From Ananas comosus (taxonomy: Eukaryota; Streptophyta; Magnoliopsida; Poales; Bromeliaceae), in contig NC_033627.1 in assembly GCF_001540865.1 (NCBI RefSeq), positions 6,771,307 to 6,835,306 of the forward strand: a stretch of 64,000 nucleotides of DNA. Reading direction: 5' to 3'. Both the position numbers and the translations under genes were made by a program. The stretch's first letter is position 1. Each line of letters opens with the position of its first letter. The notes below the pieces were generated by a model, which saw only the letters and a list, made by a program, of their open reading frames with translations, searched no databases and had not been told where the DNA came from. Shown piece after piece: positions 33,262 to 43,667 of this stretch.

Positions 33262-36200
33262 AAGATCATCTTGTATGANTGTTAGAACTTTACTCGCTCT
33301 GATATCATTAGTTGCTTGTTATCTCACTTCTCTTATTTGTTCCATCTCTTGCTTTTACTTTCGCTTTTCTTGTAGACGCCTTATATGTGTAGACATATGG
33401 CGGGTCTGGGCACGCTACCGGGAGGGCCTCTGCCGGTCCCGGGGCGTGACATGTATCCACTCAAGATTGCTCCGAGATCCGTATTTTACACAATCACAGT
33501 GTAGTTTCGAAACTCCTTTCGTAATTTCTTGTGTCAATATAGAAAAAATTAATCCTTAAATTATGCTAGCAATTTCAAAAGAATTACCTATAATATAGAA
33601 ATCAATTATTATAAGAGAATCTCTCTCTTATAATTAAAAGAGAGCTTTATATAAAGTCTTCCTTCTTTCACACTTCACTTTGTGTTCCACTTCTTGAGGG
33701 AGATTACTCTCTTCTTTTTATAGGCCTAAAAGCCATTAGGCGGAGAGTAAGCTCCTCTAGTTGTTACAAAGAGAATGGACAACCACCATAAATGAGAGGA
33801 AATGAACTCCTCTCATTTAATAGATGAAACAGAGAAAAAAAAAAAAAGAGAAGGAAGAACGAGAAGGGAGTTTTCTTTTCCAATTAATTAACTATATCAT
33901 TAATAGGGTGAGTCACTACAACAGAATTAGGTTATAGGGACACATGTTTGGGACACTTTTGAGTAAGTGTCCCATTTATGCTAAAACTTAAAAAAAAATA
34001 TCTACTAATGCCTAAATATAAAGCCCAATCCAATCAAAAATAAAAGATTACTCTACTCAACCCACCACACCCAGTCCATTTGGCCCGATTACAAACAGAA
34101 AAGAAAAAAAAAAGAAAAATCAATTACCATCTTTTCTTCTCTCTTCATTCAATCCACTGAAATTCTAGACGAAGAGCCTTTCCTGTCGTTCTCCTCCGCC
34201 ACCGCAGCCAACGAGATAGAGTTTCGGCGGTTGCTAAATGCTTAAATAAGTGTTGGTAAATTAGCAGCACTCTTTTAGGTTATAGCGACACTCTTTAACT
34301 GTCACTATACACCTAGCGACCCCACATATAGCAACACTTTTTAAAAGTGTCGGTAATTTTAGCTAGCAGCACTTTTTTGATATTTACCTATATTTAAAAG
34401 TGTCGGTATAAACCATTTTTGTTGTAGTGAGTGAATGCATGAATTTACTTTTCATTCTCCCTCACTCATTTTCATCACTTTGTAACTCCTCCATTAATAT
34501 TTATTAATTGAGAAGTTGATAAGAGAAAGATAGCTTTTAATATTTTTTGTGCACTTGCACCGTATGCAACAATTATATTTAACTCTATAATTTTTAATTT
34601 CATAAATGGGTCCTTCTTACTAAACAACTTAGCAAATAAATTCTTACTTTACTATTTCAGTATGGTCTCTATAAATTCTCCAAGCACTCAATCACACGTA
34701 GTTTTATTGTATGTGACCACATAAGTTCTATTTCACCTAATAGTAAGATGCGATACTAAACTCTTTTAATATTACCATTGGAACTTCTTTCGTATAGACC
34801 AAAATATTTTTGTCTCTCATAACTGAATGTGATTAACCATCTTAATCACTCTCGTTTTGGTCTCACAATCCACAAGTGACACCTAATATGGTGGTTGTTA
34901 GTGTAGCTACGACCTAATATGGTGGCAGTTAATGTAGCTACGACAGGCGGGACGGGTATGTTCACAGTCCCTAGTGAGATTGGGTCAGAGATTGCTTTTC
35001 CTACAGATTGTTAGTGTTGTTTCATGATAGTATAGTGGCATGTAGCTGTAGATTATTTTCAGTTTCTTACTATCATTGAGTATACATCTGTAGACTTAGT
35101 GTGTAACGACCCAGCCCACTAGCAACAATAACTCGTTGGGCCCAACCGCCGGCCCAAAATGCTTAAGCCCAGTTATTATTACTAGTGTCTAAGTCTCTTA
35201 TAAACCCAATAACAACCCCATTCCCATCCGATGTGGGATTATTGGGGTGTCACAGACTCCCTCCGTTAAGGCCCTGACGTCCTTGTCAATCCAAACACAC
35301 ACACAGCCCAAGATCGCCAGGCGATGTGAGACTCGTCTCACTAGCCAGTCATCTAGACCCTAGCTCAGCCGAGACTCGCCACACATGTCCAGCTGGTGAA
35401 CCGGCTCTGATACCAAATGTAACGCCCCAACTTCCCAGGGGTCACCCATCCTAGGACTACTCCCGTCCTAGCACGCTTAACTCTCTTAACCTCTTGGGCC
35501 TTGCCACCACCTAATATGCTTAAGCCGGGTTAAGAGTTTAGCCCTATTATATCTTATATATAGGACTATCTGGGGTCTCACAATCAAAATTTGTAACGCC
35601 CCAACTTCCCAGGGGGTCACCCATCCTAGGACTACTCCCGTCCTAGCAGGCTTAACTCTCTTAACCTCTTGGGCCTTGCCACCACCCAATATGCTTAAAC
35701 CGGGTTAAGAGTTTAGCCCTATTATATCTTATATATAGGACTATCTAGGGTCTCACAATCTCCCCTCCTTTAAGCCCTGACGTCCTCGTCAGGCTCAGAC
35801 TCACAAGTACCAGGCGATGTGAGACTCGTCTCGCTAGCCCGTCATCCAGACCCTGGCTCAGCCGAGACTCGTCTCACACTTCCGGCTGGTAATTGGCTCT
35901 GATACCATTTGTGACGCCCCAACTTCCCAGGGGGTCACCCATACTAGGACTACTCCCGTCCTAGCACACTTAACTCTCTTAACCTCTTGGGCCTTGCCAC
36001 CACCCAATATGCTTAAGCCGGGTTAAGAGTTTAGCCCTATTATATCTTTTATATAGGACTATCTGGGGTCTCACATAATGGGCGAGCCGTTGAGGTCGGT
36101 AGCGGTACCCACTGAGGACTACTTCTTTTTACAGTAGTTTTCACGTCCAGTTGTTGGAATCTTTTGCAGAGCCTTCTTCTTCGGTTGCTGCTGCTGCTGA

Positions 36201-39200
36201 TTCGGATCGAGGAAAGGGAGTCGCGAGTTAGATCCCTTCCCCGTTGCTGCTGATCTAGAGTATACCAGCTACAGGTTGTTGTAGTTCTTTTTGGTTCATT
36301 ACATACTAATTTTGTATCTCGCTGCCCAGATGCTATATGTATGTATTGGACCACTGTTATTATTTATGTTTTATTTCTTTTTTTTGCAGCTCTACACTGC
36401 TAGTTGTAGTGTTGTGTGATTAAAGGTACAGCTATCGCTTCGTATACAGAAAAAATTTCTTTGTATACGGCAGATTTGTCGGCGTGCCCAGGGAAACGAG
36501 TAATCCGGGGTGTGACATTTTGTCTACATCAAGTGTAAAAATTTATCGTATGGATCAATTCTATTTTTTAATAGTCAATATAACAAATAAATATAAAATT
36601 TTATTGCATAGATCAATACTATTTTTTAATAGTCAAAATAACAAATTCGTATGGTTTTTATCCTTTTTTTTTTTAGTCCTTCTTATAATTTATTCTTATA
36701 TTTTTATTGCAACAATAGTTACTTATTCTTCAGTTGATTCTTTTTTATATAATTCTTTGAATCTTTTTTTACTTTCTTTACTTTATTTATTTATTTATTT
36801 TTACGAAATCACGTCCTTCACTAATATTAGAGAGTCAAAAGTTTAATAGACGCTTTTCTTTCTTTCTCCCTTTTAACTCACGCACCTACTTTTCTCCTCC
36901 TTGCTACCTCCGCTCTAGCCTTTTTGGCTGGATTTTGGCTAGGCATCTAGCTAAAAATCCAACTATTAGTGTAGTAACCCTGGAATTCAGCAGCTGAGGC
37001 TTGTCGACAGCTCTGGAGAGTGTCGGGACAAGTCCGAGTCCTGTTGGCGCGAAATAGACGCAAACTGGACTCAGCAGGACGCGAGAGCAGAGAGTTAGCA
37101 TTGCAATCTGCAAATTTCAGATTTTCAGCAATTGGTACCATTACCGCACAGAGGCGTACGGGTACCCAGTGCATTTTTCTGCGTAGACTGCTCTCGGGTT
37201 GGCCATTCTGCTGCGTGGTACTGGTACAACATTGGAGTGGTACCGGTACACCAGGGTAGGTAAAGGACTTTTTGGTCTTTTCTTGCCTCGTTTGTTTCAC
37301 CTTATCCCCTCTACATTATATAGGATGGAGAGAGAGGCTGAGGAGGGGTTTTGCTATGCTCTCTCTCTCTTCCTCTTGTGCTCGGTCGTACGCAAGGAGG
37401 AGCTTGGGTGGAGGCGGATTGTCACCGATGTCGTGCCGCGGTGCCGTTTGAGCGTGCGTTCGTCGTGGTAGCGTCGTGGGGAGGCTGCGCGAGCGTGCAG
37501 TTTCGCTTCTTTCGACTTCTCGCCGTTGTTGGATGCGCTTTCGATGTGGGTTAAAGTGATGCTTACCAAATTCTACGGGTTTCCTCCTAATGCTATATGT
37601 GTCGACAACATGTATTTTTAGCTTTGTTTAGTATATTGTTTAGCTCGATTCTTAAAATTTCATGCCTATGAACTTGAATTGGAGCGTAGAAAATTAGCTA
37701 AAATATACATGTTGAACTTGGATTTGACTTAGGAGAAAACTGACGTTTCTACACCGCCATTTGAACAAACTACCAGATTTAGCTCTAGGAGCCGTAGTTT
37801 GTTTGTATCGACGCAGTTTGTGGACGGTGAATACTTAGAATAGTGTAGAATATATTTATACTCGTGCTGAGGTGCCGAGTGTATTTTTACAGTAGTGTTT
37901 AGGCTGTTCCGGATTGCCGGGTGCCGTTGAGGTTGACGGTGGACCAAGATTGCTGTTTTTGCATCAGATTGTGCCTAGGATACGTGAGTTCAGTTGTTAG
38001 ACCATGTTTACTTGACTATAGCCTGTGAGAGTCTGATTGAGCTCGACAGAGATACGCTTGCATACTCAGTTAGGTAGCGCCCATGAGTGCCACTCCGGAG
38101 TCGGGCTTTGTGCTTTTGCGTTAGTGTCGTTTAGTCCTGGTTGAACTTGCTCTCCACTGACGACCTGGTTTAGTGTCAGATTGTGTAGTTTCGACAGGCG
38201 GGACGGGTGTGTTTACAGTCCCTAGTGAGATTGGATCAGGCTTTATTATTTCCTACAGATTGTTGGTGCTCGACCGAGATAGTATAGGTACATATAGCTG
38301 TAGATTTATTTCAGCTTTCTTACTATACTTGTTTACATCTGTAGATTTAGTGGGTGAGCCGTTGAGGTCGGTAGCGGTACCTACTGAGGACTATTTCTTT
38401 TGTAGTAGTTCTCACGCCAGTTGTTGGAATCTTTTGCAGAGCTTTTTTCTTCGACTGCTGCTACTGCTGATACGGACCGTGGAAAGGGAGTCGAGAGTTA
38501 AATTCCTTCCCAGTTGCTGCTGAGCTAGAGTATACCAGCTACAAGTAGTGGTAGTTTTTGTGTTCATATACATACTTTTATTGTATCTCGCTGGAGCGAG
38601 TGTTTTGTATATCAGGATACTTGCATGTATAGTGAACTTATGTTTTTATATATATCATTTCTTCTAGCAGCTCTATACTACTGGTTGTAGTATTGTTTGA
38701 TTACAGGTACAGCTGTCGCTTCGTATACAGGAAAAATTTCTTTGTATACGGCGGATTTGTCGGCGTGCCCGAAAAAACGAGTAATCCGGGGGTGACAATT
38801 AGGTTCGAATTTTTGCGTTACTTTACTTATTATTTCTCTAATATTATCTTCTATGTTTATGATCTATTCCATAATTATCTAAATTTTCATCTTTCTTTTG
38901 CTTTATTCTTTCGCTATTCAAAACTCCTCTTTCTTTCAATTTGTTCACCGTCATCGACTTTATGCCTATCCTTCGTGCTGAAGCTTGGTAGACTCGGAGA
39001 TAAGGACGTCTCCAAGGTTGAAAAACTAAGAGATATAGGCATTCCGCTGTGAGTCGCAGGACAAAAGTTGGATCGAAAATACAGTATAGATAATTATTTT
39101 TATCTATATTATCTATATTATATTTTTCCATATTATGAGCTTAATTAATTTGTTAGTTGGTACAATGGTTCAGGGATTGATTCAGATAATTTTCTCTTTT

Positions 39201-42200
39201 CTTCTTTAGGTTCGAAAACGGTTAACTTTATCTTCTTTTTTCTTAGTTTTGAGATACTTATATTTTTTCCTTCTTTCTTGATATAAAATATACTTATTTT
39301 ATTTTTCAAAAATCTACAATGACGTAACCAAGCTCTCCTATGTTTTTTAATAAAATGCCTACTGGTGTTAACCTTTTATAAGTTGCATTTGGTTTGGTTA
39401 TAAGTAAGAACTACTTATTACATGGATAGGTACAAGTTCAGATATAAGAAGAAATTAGACCAATTTTGCATTTCGATAAAAATTTTGCTTCTACAAATAA
39501 GATAAATAGTGTTTGGATGGTTAGATTGGAACAAAGGGATTAAGAGTTACAATTTTAAATTAAAATTATCTTATCTAATTAATTAACATCAAAATATTAC
39601 TTAAAAATAATAAATTAATATTAATAATTATAAATTAATAAATAAATTAATTAAATAATAATAAATTTGTGTTTGGATGAAAATTGAGTTATTCCTAGAN
39701 NNNNNNNAATTATAAATAATTATAAATTATAAATTAATTAATTAATATTAAAATTATTAATTAGTTAATTATTAATAACTATAAATAATAAATTATTAAT
39801 AATTAATAGTAATAATAAATTATTTAATTATAATTAATTAATAGTAAATAAATAATTAATTAATAATAAATTAATTAATTAAGAATAAATTAACGATAAA
39901 TTAGTTAATTATAAATTAGTAAATTAATTAATTATTAATTAATAAATAAATAAATAAAGTAATTTTTAATAATTATAATTTAATTAATAATAATAATTAA
40001 TAAACTAATAAATTATTTTATAGCTTAAACAATAAATATTGATTTAAATATATTAATTAAATTAATTAATTATTTAATACCCAAATTAAAATTATTTTTA
40101 AACTTTAATTAACCTTATTCTCACCTAGAAACAAGTTTGTTCCATAGGAAAGATGAAACAACAGTTCCAGCCTTATATCGGCTTATTCCAAAAATCTAAG
40201 AACTACTATTCTCGGGTACCAAACGCAGCGTTTGGGAACAAAAGAGGAAACAAGGGCTTATTCCCCCTTTGTTTCCTAACCAAACGCTTCCCAAATTGCT
40301 ATTTGGGATTAAAGGGGGATAACCTCTTATCCGATCCTCCATTAACCCTAAACCAAACAGTGTTAAAAAACTATAAAAAAAAAAGGGGAAAACTTCAAAA
40401 ACCCCCCTTGTGGTTTCAATTTTTTTCACTTTAGTACTCTGTGGTTTAAAATGTATCAAGTTAGTACCCTATGGTTTCTCACTTTATCACTTTAGTACCC
40501 TGTGGTTTAAAGTGTATCAAGTTAGTACCCTGTGGTTTTGCACTTTATCACTTTAGTATCCTGTGGTTTTAATTTTGTATCAAGTTAGTACCCTGTGATT
40601 TTTTAAATCACAAGGTACTAAAGTGATAAAGTGTGAAACCACAGGGTACTAAAGTGATAAAGTGCAAAGCCACAGGGTACTAATTTGATACACTTTAAAC
40701 CACAGGGTACTAAAGTGATTAAGTGAGAAACCACGGGTAGTAACTTGATACACTTTAAACCATAGGGTACTAAAATGAAAAAGTGTGAAACCACAGGAGG
40801 GTTTTTGAAGTTTTCCCAAAAAAAAAAGAAAAAAAAAATTGTTACCCCAAATTTGATGGAGCCACTGGCCTTGAATTCCCAGTCCATCACATAATCGTAA
40901 TTCCCCAGCGCAGCCACCATCCTCACAACCAAACTCACTTCCGGTCGCACCTCCCTTATCTGCAATTTCACCATCATCATAAACATAAAGCCCAAACCCA
41001 TATATCAACCTACCGAAAAAAAATAAAAAGAGAAATCTAATTACTAAAAATACACATGCAGTTACTTTTAATCATATTGCCTTCATGCACTTACCACTCC
41101 TTCCGGTAACCCGAACTCCGTGTGCCGCCACGCAACGTCGCCGGCGTAGCGCTGGAACACGCAGAAAACGTTCTCAATTTTGATAGGCTTGCCATCCTGC
41201 CCGGCGTAGTACCCGTCCAAGAATGCCGCGCCGGCTGGGCAATCAGCCTCGGGCACGAGAGGGGAGGCCCACAGCCCGAACCCGAACTCGCCCTCGTCGA
41301 AGAACGTCCGGTAGTACCACTCGTCGACCGGGTCCATGTATGGCACGAACAGCTCCGACACAAACCCTCGGTAGAGGACGCGGCGGCATGCACACTTCTC
41401 ACCATCGTAGACGGACGCGAGGGAGATGATGGCACCGGCGCGGACGTCGTAGCTCAGGTGGAACTCCCAGTTAGCCCACCTACATGAATTAAATTTTTAA
41501 TTGAGCTTCAATGCTTTTAAAAGTACCGGATTATTCGCGCTTATAAATTTTCGGCTTTTGGATAAAGAAATGTGCGATTAAAATAATACCGGTCCTTTAA
41601 AATTGAGTGGATAATTTGTTGAATAGTATAATTTAACAAGTAAAAATGATCAAAAAAATTATATCTAATTGTTAAAAAATTACAAGCTTTAAAGAGTTTT
41701 GTGCTTTTAAAAATATCATAACAGGACTCTAGAAAATAATATTATAGTATTTTATATTCAATAATATGCTGTTTGGATCGCTCAAAATCTTCATACGATA
41801 GTTTATGCTACAAATTCCCTCAAGCGGAAAATAAGAGAAAATATAATAGTTTTCTTGGTTGATACCTTTTGCTTCGAGTTATAAATTTTTATTTTTCTCC
41901 CCAGATTTGTGCATAAATATCTAATAACTTGTTAGAAAATGGAAAAAAAAAAAAAAAAAAAAACAATTAGGCGTAGTAGCTAGCTTAGCTCCGTAGCTAC
42001 CTGATAATGTTGCCGTTGATCTCGAACCCTGTCCCCTCCGGCTGGCCGACCGATCCCGACTTGGTGCGCCGCCGGTAGTCGGTCCCCTCCGCCTTGGGCA
42101 CCGGCAGCTGCACCCGATCCCTATACTGGACGATCTGCATCTCATCCATATCCACCACAATCGTTATTCCCTCCAGCGGCCTCGCGTAGAAGTTCGCGGC

Positions 42201-42752
42201 CTCCCCCGCCACGAAGCACGGCACCTTCAGCACCCTCTTCCCTTTCTTCCGCTCTCCGAACCATCCCACAGAGAACGTGCTGCATATCACTTGGCTCAAA
42301 TCCACTCCTCTCTTCGCAACCGACTCGATGAACGGCGTGTAGCTCATCGGTAAGCTCACGGCCGCCGCCTGCTCCGCGAGAGTGAAGATAGGGTACCCGA
42401 TGCCTCCGTATGTAGAATCGGAGATGATTTTGCTATTGGTTATATCGACGTAGATTTCGCGAGTCTCTTTCCCGGCGCGGGCGACGACGAAGGCTCGACG
42501 GGGCGGTCGCGGAGCGGCGGTGGGGTTGGATAGGAAGGAGAGGAGCTGGGGCTTGTCGGGTTCGTCGAGGCCGACGTAGTGGAAGGAGAGGGGGCCGGAG
42601 GAGGAGCCGAGAGGGGACGCAAGGATTACGCGGCGGATGGCGGTGATTTCGTCGGGGGTGAGGGAGTCGAGAGGGTGAGGAGAGGTTGAGATTAATGAGC
42701 ACGAGGTAGAGAAGAGTGAGAGGAGGAGCGCCGAGAAGATCAAGGGGAACAT
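30822..42752 (-). CDS. CuAO: Copper amine oxidase (primary amine oxidase), five exons
   Basis: Exons on the minus strand are 42752-42001, 41479-41095, 40959-40846, 31679-31138 and 31029-30822. All introns are GT-AG and phases agree, giving 2001 bases and 666 residues, close to other plant enzymes. A hydrophobic N terminus ([19 protein letters not shown]) suggests secretion to the apoplast. The catalytic base is D312 (FFDEGEFG), the disulfide pair C331/C357, the topaquinone precursor Y400 (GNYDY), and the copper ligands H455, H457 (YHDHF) and H617 (FHHIP). The family oxidises primary amines such as putrescine to aldehyde, ammonia and hydrogen peroxide using copper and a self-made quinone. Spacing of Y400 to the three histidines (55, 57, 217) matches the pea enzyme as I recall it. 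Intron 3 is 9.2 kb and full of mobile elements, and it contains an N and a 7-N gap, so expression is unproven. Confidence 0.9.
31030..31137 (-). other. Intron 4 of the amine oxidase gene: 108 bp, no in-frame stop
   Basis: GTTAGC...ACCAG. Reading straight through adds 36 codons without a stop, so the coding frame stays open whether or not it is removed. Removal restores the usual family sequence ([17 protein letters not shown]) and the usual spacing between the copper histidines. Confidence 0.85.
31138..31679 (-). CDS. CuAO: Copper amine oxidase exon 4
   Basis: The acceptor is CATACAG at 31680. It starts [20 protein letters not shown] and contains copper ligands H455 and H457 ([20 protein letters not shown]). 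It ends TGGACCCAAAG with donor GTTAGC at 31137. Confidence 0.92.
31880..32360. mobile_element. Degraded Mutator-type arm in intron 3
   Basis: The segment 31880-32010 resembles the terminal arm at 43668-43790: a GCATAAAAA(T)TC tract, a GACCAAAATA tract and a CTTTCTCTTTC tract occur in the same order. It passes into a GC-rich stretch (32100-32320) with weak coding look on both strands (plus 32155-32430, rich in E, D and K). I do not recognise a product, and no second arm is visible. Confidence 0.4.
32361..32633. other. AT-rich intron sequence
   Basis: It contains an imperfect short repeat of the type GTACTATTTGAGAC and TTGCATTATTCGAGAATAAG at 32440-32640. Nothing else recognised. Confidence 0.4.
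32634..32960. mobile_element. Left part of a Tourist-like element
   Basis: GGCAGTGTTTGGTCCAGAAA, AATAAGCCCTTGTTCCC and the GGTATAAAGCTGGAACT tract are mirrored by 40150-40360 at the other end of this intron. The AT-rich end stops against a MITE fragment. Confidence 0.45.
32985..33218. mobile_element. Right half of a long-class palindromic MITE
   Basis: It matches the right half of 458-1012: TTATTTTCAGCCGTTAAAAA, TTTCGATTGCCAGGTAAGTG, and the terminus GAGAGCACAGCAGTCC, followed by a TA repeat. The left arm is missing. Confidence 0.7.
33280..33280. other. Single N at a junction
   Basis: TA repeat and short sequence on the left; interior of a gypsy LTR on the right. Confidence 0.6.
33281..33451 (+). 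mobile_element. 3' end of a gypsy LTR (171 bp)
   Basis: It ends GTCCCGGGGCGTGACA and matches the last 150 bases of 10754-11659 (GTAGACATATGGCGGGTCTG). It is truncated at the single N. Confidence 0.7.
33452..33910. other. Intron sequence, unidentified
   Basis: Moderately AT-rich; no element ends or coding sequence recognised. Confidence 0.4.
33914..34429. mobile_element. Non-autonomous CACTA element, 516 bp, TSD agt
   Basis: It starts CACTACAACAGAATTAGG and ends TTTTTGTTGTAGTG, with the 3-base duplication agt at 33911-33913 and 34430-34432. Subterminal blocks with GACACTTTT and AAAAGTGTCGGTA recur in both orientations, as in En/Spm-type elements. No transposase is encoded. Confidence 0.9.
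34430..34934. other. Intron sequence with a short tandem repeat
   Basis: Unidentified apart from two direct copies of CCTAATATGGTGG...TGTAGCTACGA (about 34884-34915 and 34914-34945) at the edge of the next LTR. Confidence 0.45.
34935..36517 (+). mobile_element. Truncated gypsy LTR carrying a TRIM array
   Basis: It has the same family as the solo LTR at 36970-38797: GACAGGCGGGACGGG at the left, GTCGGCGTGCCC and CCGGGGTGTGACA at the right. Its 5' part is missing. The TRIM array at 35102-36075 sits in it; the sister LTR has the empty site near 38350. Confidence 0.8.
35102..36075 (-). mobile_element. Tandem Cassandra-type TRIM array (four LTR units)
   Basis: Units in plus coordinates: LTR without 5S (35102-35255), internal 35256-35417, 5S-bearing LTR (35418-35582), 9-base remnant, 5S-bearing LTR (35592-35757), internal 35758-35909, 5S-bearing LTR (35910-36075). 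On the minus strand each complete internal region starts with TGGTATCAGAGCC, the initiator Met tRNA site, and the right one ends in the polypurine AAAGGAGGGGAGA. The 5S-like part reads GAGTTAAGCGTGCT...GGATGGGTGACC...TGGGAAGT on the minus strand. Outer flanks tagtg and taatg against TAGTG once in the sister LTR show insertion as one unit. Confidence 0.85.
36518..36964. other. AT-rich intron sequence
   Basis: T-rich, with two direct copies of AGATCAAT...CTATTTTTTAATAGTCAA (36555-36640). Nothing else seen. Confidence 0.4.
36970..38797 (+). mobile_element. Solo gypsy LTR, 1828 bp, TSD attag
   Basis: It starts TGTAGTAACCCTGG and ends CCGGGGGTGACA, with perfect attag copies at 36965-36969 and 38798-38802. 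It is the plus-oriented relative of the LTR at 22210-24425. It contains the palindrome GGTACCGGTACACC near 37238. The absence of internal sequence implies LTR-LTR recombination. Confidence 0.9.
38803..39508. other. AT-rich intron sequence
   Basis: No coding or element boundaries recognised. Minus-strand frames at 38844-39131 have no recognisable similarity. Confidence 0.4.
39510..40362. mobile_element. Probable Tourist-like element with 7-N gap
   Basis: The left edge GTGTTTGGATGG and right edge CCAAACAGTG before TTA resemble Tourist ends. The middle is a long TTAATTAA-rich tract with an N run at 39700-39706. The segment 40130-40300 mirrors 32640-32800. Boundaries are uncertain. Confidence 0.4.
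39700..39706. other. Assembly gap (7 N)
   Basis: Seven Ns inside a low-complexity A/T tract. Confidence 0.9.
40386..40817. mobile_element. Palindromic Mutator-type MITE with internal repeats, next to exon 3
   Basis: GGGAAAACTTCAAAAACC at the left and GGTTTTTGAAGTTTTCCC at the right. Both arms are built from repeats of ACTTTAGTACCCTGTGGTTT and its inverse, meeting at TTTTTTAAATCAC near 40605. Flanks AAAAAAAAG and AAAAAAAAA fit a 9-base duplication. Minus-strand frames through it are an effect of the repeat. Confidence 0.8.
40846..40959 (-). CDS. CuAO: Copper amine oxidase exon 3 (topaquinone exon)
   Basis: 38 codons between acceptor AATTGCAG and donor GTAACA. It encodes [20 protein letters not shown] with the cofactor tyrosine Y400, then [16 protein letters not shown] palindromic Mutator MITE begins 28 bases into the following intron. 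Confidence 0.92.
41095..41479 (-). CDS. CuAO: Copper amine oxidase exon 2
   Basis: The acceptor is CATGTAG at 41480. It encodes residues 252-379 including [40 protein letters not shown] (catalytic D312) and [11 protein letters not shown], and ends GGAGTG before GTAAGT at 41094. Confidence 0.92.
42001..42752 (-). CDS. CuAO: Copper amine oxidase exon 1
   Basis: It encodes residues 1-250 and two bases of R251: signal peptide, then the N2 and N3 domains ([57 protein letters not shown]). It ends ATTATCAG with donor GTAGCT. The exon is strongly GC-rich at its 5' end, unlike the AT-rich surroundings. The start is the first methionine, directly before the hydrophobic segment. Confidence 0.92.
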
Positions 42753-42895
42753 TTTGGGGATGAATTAAAAGGTAACTCTGCTGCTGGAGTGAAGAGAAAA
42801 GCTGCACATGCTTCTTATGCCAATGATTCAAAAGCCGGCCGATTCGGTACTTGCGACGGTGATCCAATCGATAAAATAGTTGGATTTAATATTTG
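42753..42895 (-). promoter_or_regulatory. 5' flank of the amine oxidase gene
   Basis: Only about 140 bases separate the start codon from a Mutator-type MITE at 42905-43407. No convincing TATA box was identified; CTATTTTATC near 42875 is the best weak candidate. Confidence 0.25.
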
Positions 42896-42904
42896 GAAAA
42901 ACTT

Positions 42905-43407
42905 CAATTAAAAAAAATCATGTGATTTGACATTTTTTCACTCCTATACTTTATACTTTAGAGTGTATCGAGTTAATACTATGTGGTTCCGCACTTTCTT
43001 ACTTTAATACCCTGTGGTTTAAAGTGTATCACGTTAGTGTTATGTGGTTTCATTTTTTTATCAAGTTAGTACCCTGGGTTTTCATTTTTTTTTTATTATT
43101 CATTTTGGGATATTTTTTTTGTTAAATCAGTGACACAGTTATAGTTAAAGAGTACTAAAATGAATATTCAATAAATCTAGATAGGATATCTGAAATTTTT
43201 TGTATATAATTTAACGAAATATTAAATCACAGGGTACTAAAATGAGAAAATGCGAAACCACAGAGTACTAACTTGAAACACTTTAAACCACAGGGTATTA
43301 GAGTGAGAAAGTGCGAAATCACAGAGTACTAACTTGATACATTTTAAATCATAGGGTACTAAAATGAAAATGTATGAAACCACATGGGGGTAATTTGAAG
43401 TTTTCCC
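42905..43407. mobile_element. Palindromic Mutator-type MITE, perfect 9-bp TSD
   Basis: It starts GGAAAAACTTCAA and ends TTTGAAGTTTTCCC between identical copies of ttaatattt (42896-42904 and 43408-43416). It has the same repeat-built arms as 40386-40817. It lies about 150 bases upstream of the amine oxidase start codon. Confidence 0.92.
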
Positions 43408-43416
43408 TTAATATTT

Positions 43417-43658
43417 TGAACCATTTGAATCAATAACTGCGTCATTGAATCTGTAAATCGATCCGATTTTACTTAAGCTGAACAGTTTTTTTTTTATCAA
43501 ATTATATTAAAAATTCAACAGTTTAAAATTAACTTAACTAATTTTATTTTCTTAGCACGTATAAATTTTATAAAAAAAAAGTAAAATTAAAAACTTATAT
43601 ATACTTAATTTGGCCCAAAAATTAATATTCTATAATTAATTATAATATTAGAATAATA
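43417..43658. other. AT-rich intergenic DNA
   Basis: No feature recognised. Confidence 0.5.
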
Positions 43659-43667
43659 ATATTTATT

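Noticed and set aside
35418..36075. 5S rRNA gene array
   Set aside because: The repeats are LTRs with a primer-binding site and polypurine tract between them; the 5S part is incomplete.
40618..41001. 127-codon minus-strand frame as one exon
   Set aside because: Only 40959-40846 is amine oxidase sequence; the remainder is intron and palindromic MITE.
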